64,000 nucleotides of DNA from the NCBI GenBank assembly GCA_030844895.1, contig JAUTDX010000152.1:496001-560000 (forward strand), given 5' to 3'. Source of the DNA: Ambrosia x helenae. Taxonomy: Eukaryota > Streptophyta > Magnoliopsida > Asterales > Asteraceae. A program made the position numbers and the translations under genes. Under the pieces are notes generated by a model, which ran no database searches, was not told the DNA's origin, and worked only from the letters and a program-made list of their open reading frames with translations. Below, one piece after another: positions 21,117 to 31,676 of this stretch (the stretch's first letter is position 1; each line of letters begins with the position of its first letter).

Positions 21117-22142
21117 GTATGATTTTGTATGTAAGCTACGTTCATGTTCAAGCATAAGCACAAAGATAAACAAGACACGTATATGAATTGTAAATGAATA
21201 AAATGTATGTGTAATTGAATACGAAGTTTTGTATACTTGTGCATGAATCACCCCAAAAGTTGTAAAAGCGAAAAAGGGGATAAGTAATACTCACAGTTCA
21301 CGTAATAGCTTGAAATTCAACCGGACAACGAAATATGCGTTGGAATTATCCCAAAGGATCCACCTAACGAATTTGATAACGTATAAGGGAAATAATTCTA
21401 AGATACATGTATTTCTAGGGTTTCGAATTGGGGATAAGTATTCGTTTGATTAATATATTAAACGTTTAATAAATAAGAGAAATTTGATAAATAAATAAAC
21501 AAAAGTCTTTTTGTAAATTTTAAATTGAAGATGGTCACAATATAAAGTTGTAAGTGTGAAAATAATTTTTATAAAATTATTTTCTTATAAATAGAATATT
21601 AATTCTATTTATTTCAAATTGTCAAAATATAACTTTAATATTTAAAAATATTAAAATTTAAAGAATTTTGAATTAAAATTTGTAATTCAGTTCTAAATAG
21701 TTAGAAATAATTTATGTAAAATTTTGGTGCAAAAATATTGAAAAATGAATTTATTATGATTTAATTATGATTAAAACTAACAAAATTTGATTAAAAATAT
21801 TAAATAAATGATTTTTCTGAAATAAAAATTATTTCAGAAAAGCTTAATGTTATAAAAACTTAGAATAATTTTTGTGGAAGTTTATAAGATTGTTTTGATA
21901 TTTTAATAGAATTTATAAATATAATAGAATAAACTTGTTTTAATTATTATATATATTAAATAAATAATTTTTTGAAAAATAAAAATTGTAAGTAAACTTT
22001 TTCATCAGATTAATACAAAATAATTTTTGTAGAAATTTTAAAAGTGTTTTAGTATTTTAAAATGAATTTATAAAATATAAATAATTATATTTAAAGTTTG
22101 TAAGCAAGACAAAAAAATGAAAGGAAAAAGATGTTGGTGCCA

Positions 22143-22211
22143 AGGTTTGAACCCGTGTGGGTTGGTCCAAGAACACCAGACACAACCACTTGGTCTAGAC
22201 CAGTGGTTGTG
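22143..22211 (-). repeat. Inverted-repeat module with a tRNA box-B-like sequence (LTR1)
   Basis: 22181-22211 is a nearly perfect palindrome centred on GGTCTAGACC. The minus strand downstream reads GGTTCAAACCT at 22153-22143, close to a Pol III box B. No clear box A is visible, so tRNA ancestry is only a suggestion. Confidence 0.4.
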
Positions 22212-22816
22212 TATGTTTTCAGTTTGTTTAAAATATAAAATGTATAAGAAATCAGTGTTCTTCCCCAATTTGTATGTACAAGCCCTAGCTTTTCAATACT
22301 ATGATTTAGCAAGCAATAGCCCCTGATATGATGGGGCTATTGTTTGTGAATAACCGATTAACAAAACCCATATGAAAAATATTACTTACAATAACGAATC
22401 GTTTGATTCTAGCTCGGTCAACCAACAAGTCAAACGCGAGCCAAACACTTCGAATGAGAGGTTATTAACAGAAATGGAGGATTTAGAGAGTGTATTCGGC
22501 ATCTTAAGCTAGTCAAGGAGGGTCCAATTTATAGTGATTTCGTATAAAGGGAAGGTCTTGATTTTTGAATCGAGCTTAGTCAAGAGGACGACTAATTAGC
22601 CCGGAATCGAGCTTAGTCAAAGTCGGATTTTAATGCTAATACATCAAAACGAGTCAATTAAGTAAAAGGGTTGCCAATTATAAATTAATTTAGGTGGTCA
22701 AGGTCAAATGTTGACCGGGTTTGTTGTTTTGGTCGCTGCTGCTCTAACAGACAAGGGGAAAGAAGAAGGTTTGGGTTTGTGGGTTTTTATATAATATGGA
22801 TTGGATTTGTAGCAGG

Positions 22817-22905
22817 TATGAGCCATAGCTCAGTTGGTGGTGCGTTTGTCTTGTGTTGGAGCCGGCTCAGGTTCGAGTCTCAGCAGAGACAAAACCCTTT
22901 TTTTT
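22817..22905 (+). repeat. tRNA-derived (SINE-like) module in LTR1
   Basis: Box A TAGCTCAGTTGG is at 22826-22837 and box B GGTTCGAGTCT at 22870-22880, spaced as in a tRNA gene. A run of eight T follows at 22898-22905, usable as a Pol III terminator. The T-stem is poorly paired and the D-stem is degenerate, so this is not a functional tRNA. It lies antisense to the element. Confidence 0.6.
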
Positions 22906-23090
22906 GGCAGATAAGGGAAAAGGGTCTTGGGCCTGCTTTTTTGGCTGGTCTGATGGTGGGCTCAGGTGGTGGACTGGGCCGAAAAGAAAAAAGGAAAGGG
23001 GGGTTATTGTTTGATTATGGTTTGGTTTGGGCTTGACAAGTGAGTGTGTTTATATCTAAATAAAATTTGAAAAGTTTTTATTAATATTAA

Positions 23091-23126
<36 letters not shown>

Positions 23127-23169
23127 CATAATTATTATTATATAAAAATAAAAAGTGACGGATGTCACA

Positions 23170-23186
23170 GCATCCCCTACTTTTAG
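23170..23186 (-). promoter_or_regulatory. Polypurine tract, internal domain 1
   Basis: The minus strand reads CTAAAAGTAGGGGATGC directly against LTR1. Confidence 0.8.
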
Positions 23187-23187
23187 A

Positions 23188-23204
23188 AACTTCGTCCCGA
23201 AGTT
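23188..23204 (-). other. Hairpin next to the polypurine tract (TR-GAG copy 1)
   Basis: AACTTCG and CGAAGTT pair perfectly around TCC. Equivalent hairpins with other stem sequences lie beside the polypurine tracts of the other Gypsy elements here. Confidence 0.75.
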
Positions 23205-24355
23205 ATTAGAAACATAGGGTTATGGATGTTTGGGTAAAAGTTAAGGTAACCGTGGTTTGGAAAATTCGAATGATCTGGATGAAAGGTTCGATAGGTGTGA
23301 GTTAAGGATTGGATTAGGTTCGTCTCGAATAATAAGGAGAATAAGATTCTAGTAAGACACTAAACTTCAAGTTTTAGGACTCCTAAAATAATTGCATGAG
23401 TTGATTGACTAAAGAAAGGCTTAATGAACTACCAAACAAGTAGGGTTTGTTCCTGGTCCGACTTCCAGTCTCACTTTCAATGCATCATTAGTGTTTGTAT
23501 ACAGGGTGTACCGCAGCTAACCCACCACACCTTTGATACCTTGAAAACGTACTGGACGTCTACCCCAAAACTCTAATAGAATTTCACACTACCCTAACGC
23601 ACCTGTAAATTCATGATTACGTTCCGGACCAGAATCATCAATTTACCTTACATTAGGGTTTTATGTCCTTCTATGATCCTAAACTAACAACACATTAAAG
23701 CAAATAAGTTTCACAAGAAGATGACACAACAAACACGTTGAGTTACAATGAGATGTTATCAATGAAATGAAGCCATGTAATAATGAGGTCAATTGCATTG
23801 GTTGCAATGACTTGTAAGCATAACAATATTTAAGTATGGGCTACCACTCGTCCGAGGAGCCCTTTAAATGAAATGTTTATCTAAGTTGCGTGGATAATAC
23901 ACACATGCAAGCAAGTTTGTAAGTACTACAACCATTAAGTGTAAGTGTTATCTTAGTGGCCTATGGAAATAGTTTACGAGTATCATGAATAATTAAATGT
24001 TCAATGGATAGTCAAATTAAGGGAAAAATCAAGTTTCATATAACAAACAATGATGTTTTTAGAAAAGCTTTGTAGGATCAAGTATCAAGTTTTTAGTAGT
24101 TTGATTTTTATGGAAATCAAGTCCAAATGTTTCAATAAAATGTAAGGTAGTGTCTTTAAACTTCTACAATTAAAATAAACATAATCAAATATGATAACTT
24201 TCCAATCTGTGTTCATACACATTAGTATGCAAGGAAATTTCTAGATGTTATATGCTAATGAGTGCGACAAAATTGGGTACAAAATGATAATAGGATCAAG
24301 AAAATGAAAACACAAGTATTGGATTCTCGAGTCTTAGGGAGATTTCATCCATAGC
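23205..24355 (-). other. Non-coding 3' half of TR-GAG internal domain 1
   Basis: About 1.15 kb with no ORF and no pol similarity, where protease and reverse transcriptase would be in a complete Gypsy element. The same sequence is repeated at 39545-40681. Confidence 0.8.
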
Positions 24356-25572
24356 TTAACCAGTGGGGTTAACGTCATCCTGACCGGTTGCTTCGTTGAT
24401 ACAGATATCGAAAGTTTGTCCGTGTGCCACCAGGTTTACATTATTCAATTTAGGGCATTGAGGTCGCATGTGGTTAGGGTCTCTACAATGATAACATGCC
24501 CGACCATTATTAATCTGTAGTGGTTCCTGAGCAGCTGTTTGATGATTACCCTGTGTCCCAACCATTACTCGACAAGTGGTGACAAAGTGTCCAAACCTTC
24601 CACATCTAGTGCATTGACGGCATGGAAGATTTGCAGGGTGATGATACTTGCAAGTGCTGCATTGAGGATGGATTCCCGTGTAGGCTTTCTTGATAGGGGG
24701 TTGAGCCACAGGATCAATAACAGTATGGTTCAGATTATCGCCCATTCGTTTCTTAGAGTTCGAAGCAGTAGTGGCGGCCTTTGCTAAAACAGTCTTAGAT
24801 TGTTCAACAGCATTGGTGGTTTTCTCAGTAGATGTCTTGGTGCCCTTCCTAACCAAGTTTCCTTTCCTTACGTGTTTGTCTGTTAATGTGGCTGCAAGTT
24901 GGATGGCTTCTTCTACCGTAGTGGCTTTGCCTCCAGTGACAACGTCTTGAATCAGGTCAGGTAATCCTTCGATATATTTTTCGATTGCTCAAGAGACTGG
25001 GGTGACCATGTGTGGAACTAGTATGCTAAGTTCGTGATATCGAGTATTATACGCAAGATTCTCACCACTGTCTTGTTTCAGTCCATGGAATTCTTCCTCC
25101 AGTTTCCTGATTTCGTTCCTAGGGCAGAATTTGGCGATCATGAGTTCCTTAACATCAGCCCAAGATAAAGATAAAGCAACATCAGCTCCTCGATTGCGTT
25201 TTTCGCCATTCCACCAGGTTAGCGCCCCCTTTTGAAGGACACTAGTAGCATAGCGAACGCGGAGTTCATCAGGACATTCACTGTTCACAAAGGTGTTCTC
25301 CATGCTTTCAAACCATTGGAGGAGGCCAGTAGCACCCTCCTCACCAGTGAATTTCGTGGGTTGCAGGAGTTAAAGTGTTTGAAAGTGCACCGAAATGGAG
25401 TCGTGCTCCCTGTGTTGGCACTGTTACTATTCTGGCTTATCTCACTGACAAGGTTCGGGATCACTGCAGCAATTTGCTCAGTGACTAAAGATGCGAGGCG
25501 ACGATCAGAACGCTGTCCAGAAGCACGAACAGGGCGTTGGCTGGCATCACGGAGCATGCGGCGGGCAGACAT
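24356..25572 (-). pseudogene. gag: TR-GAG gag, copy 1
   Basis: The start is ATG at 25572 (MSARRMLRD). A Retrotrans_gag domain runs about residues 65-195 (ALTWWNGEKR, WADVKELMIAKFCPRNEI, LEEEFHGLKQDS). Then follow a basic linker and two zinc knuckles: CTRCGRFGHFVTTC, and CYHCRDPNHMRPQC near the C-terminus. Lesions are a one-base loss near 25360 (a frameshift private to this copy) and TGA at 24990-24988 after HMVTPVS, shared with copy 2. It ends NPTG. Gag would supply packaging in cis; the polymerase must come from elsewhere. The Gypsy affinity is clear from the domain. Confidence 0.88.
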
Positions 25573-26255
25573 CTATGAGGTAGTCAATGAATAATCATGA
25601 GATTAGAAAATGTAAGTGTATAATCGTACAGATAATTATGAAGATATGATTCTTGTAAGCAATCATGATATGCAAAGTATTGTATATGAAACGAGAGAGT
25701 ATTATTGAAAAACTTGTACAAAATGCTTGGAGTGCCCTTGTCTAGCTGTAAAGCCCAACAAGAACGTTGACTTTTCAAAGGAATTGAACCCAATGGTGAT
25801 CAAAGAAGACATGCTTTAGCCTATAAGTGGACACTCACTCCAGGAATCCCCAGGTAAGCATAATAGGTCCGTTATTGGATTTATGCGCTATGCTTACCTA
25901 TGCCAGAAAACCCAGTGTACAGGCATCCACCCTTCCAGATTGCACGTGTTCTATCACACTCATTAAAGCTCAACAACCTTGAAGGAGCAAAATAAGAGTA
26001 GGCATTATGCCTAAGAGTGTCTTCATGAAAGGTACTGCTCCCGTTCCATGATGATGTAGGCTTTCCACTCCTTGTAGGACACCATCTCTATGCACCAGGA
26101 TGAAAGATGAGGAGAAATGGAGAAGAAGAGAATGATAGAGGAAGGAAAGTAGAGGGAAATGAGGGTAAGGTAATTTAGGAAATATTATGCATGAAAGTTG
26201 AAGTTCGGTTATAGTCTAGGCCATTTTATCTAATAACCTAGTTCCCTATAACCAT
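25573..26255 (-). other. TR-GAG leader, copy 1
   Basis: Untranslated stretch between the primer site and gag. No ORF worth listing; a purine-rich block (GGAGAAATGGAGAAGAAGAG on the plus strand) lies near 26110. Confidence 0.7.
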
Positions 26256-26271
26256 GGCTCTGATACCAATC
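26256..26271 (-). promoter_or_regulatory. Primer-binding site of TR-GAG, internal domain 1 (tRNA-Met)
   Basis: The minus strand reads GATTGGTATCAGAGCC directly after LTR2. Confidence 0.92.
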
Positions 26272-26665
26272 TGTAACACCCCAACCGATGGCGGAATCAT
26301 CGAGGTGCCATGTAGTGACGATTGTTCAAAAGCTCATGGTACTAAAATGTAAATATATGATTATTGAATATTGTTTTACAACATGTGAAATTAAATACAA
26401 GACAACAAAAATAAAGATAATTGATTGATTTATTCTAAGTCCAAAGTCCTATGTGAAGCGTCAAGCAGCTTATCCTGAAACATACACGAAAATAATTTTG
26501 TCAACATATGATGTTGGTGAGTACTACTTAGTTTTGTACATATAGTATAAGTTTTGAAAAGTAGTACAATTCATGTGTCTAGCATTACCAAGGCATTATG
26601 TAAACACGCAAGTAACCAAACAAGACAAAGATCAAATGTAAAGTTTGTACAATGTAATTGATAAT

Positions 26666-26781
26666 GAGCACCTCAACACGTGTGAGTCTAAAAGAGCACC
26701 ATGACACAAAGTTATGTCTAAATGAGCACCGTAACATAAGTTACGTCTAAATGAGCACCATAACATAAGTTATGTCTAAAT
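26666..26781 (-). repeat. Four tandem hairpin units (LTR2)
   Basis: Second copy of the array at 21001-21116. One unit has CATGAC in place of CATAAC. Confidence 0.85.
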
Positions 26782-28486
26782 GTATGATTTTGTATGTAAG
26801 CTACGTTCATGTTCAAGCATAAGCACAAAGATAAACAAGACACGTATATGAATTGTAAATGAATAAAATGTATGTGTAATTGAATACGAAGTTTTGTATA
26901 CTTGTGCATGAATCACCCCAAAAGTTGTAAAAGCGAAAAAGGGGATAAGTAATACTCACAGTTCACGTAATAGCTTGAAATTCAATCGGACAACGAAATA
27001 TGCGTTGGAATTATCCCAAAGGATCAACCTAACGAATTTGATAACGTATAAGGGAAATAATTCTAAGATACATGTATTTCTAGGGTTTCGAATTGGGGAT
27101 AAGTATTCGTTTGATTAATAAATTAAACGTTTAATAAATAAGAGAAATTTGATAAATAAATAAACAAAAGTCTTTTTGTAAATTTTAAATTGAAGATGGT
27201 CACAATATAAAGTTGTAAGTGTGAAAATAATTTTTATAAAATTATTTTCTTATAAATAGAATATTAATTCTATTTATTTCAAATTGTCAAAATATAACGT
27301 TAATATTTAAAAATATTAAAATTTAAAGAATTTTTGAATTAAAATTTGTAATTCAGTTCTAAATAGTTAGAAATAATTTATGTAAAATTTTGGTGCAAAA
27401 ATATTGAAAAATGAATTTATTATGATTTAATTATGATTAAAACTAACAAAAATTGATTAAAAATATTAAATAAATGATTTTTCTGAAATAAAAATTATTT
27501 CAGAAAAGCTTAATGTTATAAAAACTTAGAATAATTTTTGTGGAAGTTTATAAGATTGTTTTGATATTTTAATAGAATTTTATAAATATAATAGAATAAA
27601 CTTGATTTAATTATTATATATATTAAATAAATAATTTTTTGAAAAATAAAAATTGTAAGTTAAACTTTTTCATCAGATTAATACAAAATAATTTTTGTAG
27701 AAATTTTAAAAGTGTTTTAGTATTTTAAAATGAATTTATAAAATATAAATAATTATATTTAAAGTTTGTAAGCAAGACAAAAAAATGAAAGGAAAAAGAT
27801 GTTGGTGCCAAGGTTTGAACCCGTGTGGGTTGGTCCAAGAACACCAGACACAACCACTTGGTCTAGACCAGTGGTTGTGTATGTTTTCAGTTTGTTTAAA
27901 ATATAAAATGTATAAGAAATCAGTGTTCTTCCCCAATTTGTATGTACAAGCCCTAGCTTTTCAATACTATGATTTAGCAAGCAATAGCCCCTGATATGAT
28001 GGGGCTATTGTTTGTGAATAACCGATTAACAAAACCCATATGAAAAATATTACTTACAATAACGAATCGTTTGATTCTAGCTCGGTCAACCAAGAAGTCA
28101 AACGCGAGCCAAACACTTCGAATGAGAGGTTATTAACAGAAATGGAGGATTTAGAGAGTGTATTCGGCATCTTAAGCTAGTCAAGGAGGGTCCAATTTAT
28201 AGTGATTTCGTATAAAGGGAAGGTCTTGATTTTTGAATCGAGCTTAGTCAAGAGGACGACTAATTAGCCCGGAATCGAGCTTAGTCAAAGTCGGATTTTA
28301 ATGCTAATACATCAAAACGAGTCAATTAAGTAAAAGGGTTGCCAATTATAAATTAATTTAGGTGGTCAAGGTCAAATGTTGACCGGTGTTTGTTGTTTTG
28401 GTCGCTGCTGCTCGAACAGACAAGGGGAAAGAAGAAGGTTTGGGGTTTGTGGGTTTTTATATAATATGGATTGGATTTGTAGCAGG

Positions 28487-28575
28487 TATGAGCCATAGCT
28501 CAGTTGGTGGTGCGTTTGTCTTGTGTTGGAGCCGGCTCGGGTTCGAGTCTCAGCAGAGACAAAACCCTTTTTTTT
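28487..28575 (+). repeat. tRNA-derived (SINE-like) module in LTR2
   Basis: Box A at 28496-28507, box B at 28540-28550, T8 run at 28568-28575, as in LTR1. Confidence 0.6.
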
Positions 28576-28818
28576 GGCAGATAAGGGAAAAGGGTCTTGG
28601 GCATGCTTCTTGGCTGGTCTGATGGTGGGCTCAGGTGGTGGACTGGGCCGAAAAGAAAAAGGAAAGGGGTGGGTTATTGTTTGATTATGGTTTGGTTTGG
28701 GCTTGACAAGTGAGTGTGTTTATATCTAAATAAAATTTGAAAAGTTTTTATTAATATTATTATTATTATTATTATCATAATTATTATTATATAAAAATAA
28801 AAAGTGACGGATGTCACA

Positions 28819-28835
28819 GCATCCCCTACTTTTAG
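28819..28835 (-). promoter_or_regulatory. Polypurine tract, internal domain 2
   Basis: Same CTAAAAGTAGGGGATGC as in copy 1, against LTR2. Confidence 0.8.
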
Positions 28836-28838
28836 AAA

Positions 28839-28843
28839 CTTCG
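28839..28843. repeat. Target-site duplication CTTCG, left copy
   Basis: Repeated exactly at 39530-39534 on the other side of the full-length Gypsy element. Confidence 0.92.
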
Positions 28844-30060
28844 TGTCACACCCTCAAAATCCACTTGCGGAGTTTTACCGCGAGGCGCATGACAAACCAG
28901 GATCCAAACCAACGATCACAATAAACAAGTCTAAATGAATATAATGCAATTTCAAAACATAGTTTAAAATCCCCGTTTACAGGGGATGCTTATTCAAAAC
29001 AGTATCTCAAAAGTAAACCAATTCTTCAACATATGAAAACCATGCGACTCTAACTAGACGCCGTGCAGACGCGTGCGCCCTAGTCCAGTAGTGCTACCTT
29101 AGCGACCTAAGAAAACATGTAAAAGTTTACGTCAGCACAAAAATGCTGGTGAGTTTACAGGTTTTGTAATCCAAGTACCAAGTCAACCTGTCCATACTAT
29201 AACAAATCGAAAACCAGTGTACGCTAGCTAGGCGTATGTTTTGTTACTACCAAGATTGGAAAACCATTACTAACTCGCAAACCAAATGTGTGCCCGATGT
29301 AGTAACCCTGTTGTTCCTGTTGCTCCTGTTTGAGACAATATGCACCCGCCGACCCTCCAAGTCGACGAGCGGGGTTGGTCACTCCCAATAGCGCTATTCA
29401 CATTTCCCCGTTGTGCAAACCCGCACATTCATGGTTCCCCCCGGGACTTCCAAAGATCGTGTAGTACACAATAGAAACCCATAGTATGACAGTAGTTACC
29501 AAATAATCGTTTTAACACATGTTTTCTCCCCCGAAAAGTGTAAACCAGTTTAAAAGAGGGGCCGTAAACTCACCTTAAGTTGCGTTACTCCTTAACACGA
29601 GTAAACTCAGCTGCTATGCTAGTCCCGTAAAGCGGCGACCTAACATATGACAGTTACAAGTACTTAGACTAATAACCCGCAGGTTAGTTAGTCCCTAGAT
29701 GTCCAGACCATAACCAAGTTCGTTTGAAAACACCGTGACGGTTTAACTGACCCAAAGTACAAGACTCGACATCCCATTGGTGACCCGAGACTTCCCGTGT
29801 TATGTTTACGCTCTCAAACATGCAATCATGCAATCACACTTAACATACGTTAACGCACAACAAGTTATAGCACATTGTTCACTTATCACCGAATTACATC
29901 CAAACATATGTTACCAAGTTATTAGATATGTTACGGGATTCCTAGCATGTTCCTACATGTCAAATCGGGTCTCGGAATGTTAATTTACACTTACAGCAGC
30001 AGTACACGCGATTAGGAAAAGTCAACTAGCATTTAGGTTGGTCAACTGGCATTTAGGAAG

Positions 30061-30240
30061 GCTAATCGCATGTAACTACTAGCATTTAGGGCTGATTGCA
30101 TGTAACTACTAGCATTTAGGGCTGATTGCATGTAACTACTAGCATTTAGGGCTGATTGCATGTAACTACTAGCATTTAGGGCTGATTGCATGTAACTACT
30201 AGCATTTAGGGCTGATTGCATGTAACTACTAGCATTTAGG
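30061..30240. repeat. 30-bp tandem repeat, six units (3' LTR)
   Basis: The unit contains GATTGCATGTAACTACTAGC. The first unit has AATCGCATG instead of GATTGCATG, and the rest are identical. No spacers. The other LTR also has six units (38078-38257). Confidence 0.95.
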
Positions 30241-30927
30241 CCCTAATCGCATGAAACATAGCGATTGGCCTCCTAATCGCCTCTAATATAGGCGATTAGG
30301 ATTGCTAATCGCCTGTAACCTTGCTGTTCCGGTTTTTCGCGCGTTTAACGCTCCAGATCAGATCCAGAACGTGTGTAACCACCCAATATCATCCCAACAA
30401 CTATTCTAAACATGTTTAAACCAAAATCCTTCGTTTAACCTCGTATTATCAGTCCTGCATGCAACCATGTAATCCAAACACCATACACATAGCATGAAAC
30501 ACCACATTAACATGCATAACTATAACCCTAATAATCAATTCTCAGATTTTATCATCATAATATCATTAGTATTCTGAATTAACCTAATAACATGTTAATC
30601 CTTCATCTTGAATCATAAAAACCCTAGCTTTCTAATCATAAACACACATAACACATGTATACTAGTTAAAATCCGATTAACAACACTTATTAACGATTTT
30701 CAGAAAGCTTTTCCGTATTAGAACAGGTCTGGACTATTAGGTATTGAATAAAAACGTTTATAAGATTGCATGGATGGAAACCAAACCTTAGATTTGTAAA
30801 AGAATGATGGATTAAGCTTGAAACCTTGTGTTTTGATCAAAAATCGCGTTCCAGAGGTTGTGTGTGTGTTGGGGCGGGTTATGGGACGACTAGGGTTTGT
30901 ATTATGATGTTTATGAGGTCAAGTATG

Positions 30928-30937
30928 GTATTTATAG
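30928..30937 (-). promoter_or_regulatory. TATA box, full-length Gypsy 3' LTR
   Basis: Minus strand CTATAAATAC; the equivalent in the 5' LTR is at 38953-38944. Confidence 0.55.
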
Positions 30938-31095
30938 TCGTTTTTAGTCGTCCAGCCCGTAACATGCGATTATGCAGCTTTACACGCGATTAGGAATCCT
31001 AATCGCATGTAAGTTCATGCAATTGGGGCCTAATCGCATGAACAGTCATGCAATTAGTCCCCTACTCGCCCCTAAGAATGCCTACTCGCCTCCCT

Positions 31096-31127
31096 TATAG
31101 GCGATTAGGCCTCCCTAATCGCCTATA
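31096..31127. other. 14-bp-arm hairpin built from the GCGATTAG keyword
   Basis: TATAGGCGATTAGG and its exact complement are separated by CCTC. The copy in the other LTR (near 39111-39142) is conserved. Confidence 0.8.
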
Positions 31128-31513
31128 GGGGCTGGTTTCGTGTGTTTTGCGCGTTAAACCCCGTTTTAACATATGTTAACACATATTCACATACCGACAA
31201 GTCACATAATGATTGTAAACAGATAACACTTGTAAATACACATATTCACACTCGTTCACCAATTCCCGGGACTCGAGACTTGTATGTTCCGTATGCCCTG
31301 ACGATCCTACAAATCTTCACCGTTTGTACACTTGGTTAAGGACTGACATCTAATGAACCTCTAGACCAACATCCAATGATCTTCTAGACTAAACCGATAG
31401 TTCCCAAACCATAACCCGCTTAACTAACCCAGTTAAGTACAATATACGTGTGACTCGCTAAGGTAGACTTTCATCTAGACAACGTTGTTAACCAGAATTT
31501 GCCGGGTGTCACA

Positions 31514-31531
31514 TCATCCCCACGTTAAAAG
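31514..31531 (-). promoter_or_regulatory. Polypurine tract of the full-length Gypsy element (inner of two)
   Basis: The minus strand reads CTTTTAACGTGGGGATGA against the LTR. The same sequence followed by TGTGACA occurs again 127 bp further in (31641-31658). Confidence 0.82.
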
Positions 31532-31550
31532 AATTTTCGTCCCGAAAATT
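31532..31550 (-). other. Hairpin beside the inner polypurine tract
   Basis: AATTTTCG and CGAAAATT pair perfectly around TCC. Confidence 0.75.
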
Positions 31551-31659
31551 GCGCAAGTACCAAAAAGAATAACGAAGGAAACAACAAAAGATAGGAACTA
31601 AAAATAGAAACCAAAAAGAGATTTTACCCGAGTTGTCACATCATCCCCACGTTAAAAGG

Positions 31660-31676
31660 AATCTCGCCCCGAGATT
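31660..31676 (-). other. Hairpin beside the outer polypurine tract, starting at the pol stop codon
   Basis: AATCTCG and CGAGATT pair perfectly around CCC. The pol TGA (31678-31676) overlaps its first base on the coding strand. Confidence 0.75.

Larger units (their letters stand above)
20607..23169 (-). repeat. LTR1 of the tandem TR-GAG element (2,563 bp)
   Basis: It starts TGTAACACCCCAACC and ends GGATGTCACA. It contains four tandem hairpin units (21001-21116), a tRNA-like module with poly-T, a long palindrome (22181-22211), a duplicated GAATCGAGCTTAGTCAA word (near 22567 and 22605) and an (ATT)n run near 23080-23126. No credible ORF. Confidence 0.95.
26272..28818 (-). repeat. LTR2, the shared middle LTR (2,547 bp)
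   Basis: It serves as 5' LTR for internal 1 and 3' LTR for internal 2. The hairpin array is at 26666-26781, the tRNA-like module at 28487-28575. In its left half it repeatedly sides with LTR3 against LTR1; several right-half variants group it with LTR1. Confidence 0.95.
28844..31513 (-). repeat. 3' LTR of the full-length Gypsy element
   Basis: It starts TGTCACACCCTC and ends CCGGGTGTCACA. A minus-strand TATA box (CTATAAATAC) lies at 30937-30928. Clusters of GCGATTAG/CTAATCGC words lie on both sides of it (about 30003-30320 and 30965-31130). A 30-bp tandem repeat lies inside the first cluster. Confidence 0.95.

Noticed and set aside
22816..22890. Functional tRNA gene
   Set aside because: Box A and box B are good, but the D-, T- and acceptor stems do not pair properly. 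It is a tRNA-derived module within a repeated LTR.
22779..23036. Coding ORF in the TR-GAG LTR
   Set aside because: The three LTR copies differ by frame-changing indels in this stretch and there is no domain. It is chance open frame.
30061..30240. CRISPR-like regular 30-bp repeats
   Set aside because: Units are directly adjacent with no spacers, lie inside a Gypsy LTR, and occur equally in the partner LTR. It is a simple tandem repeat.
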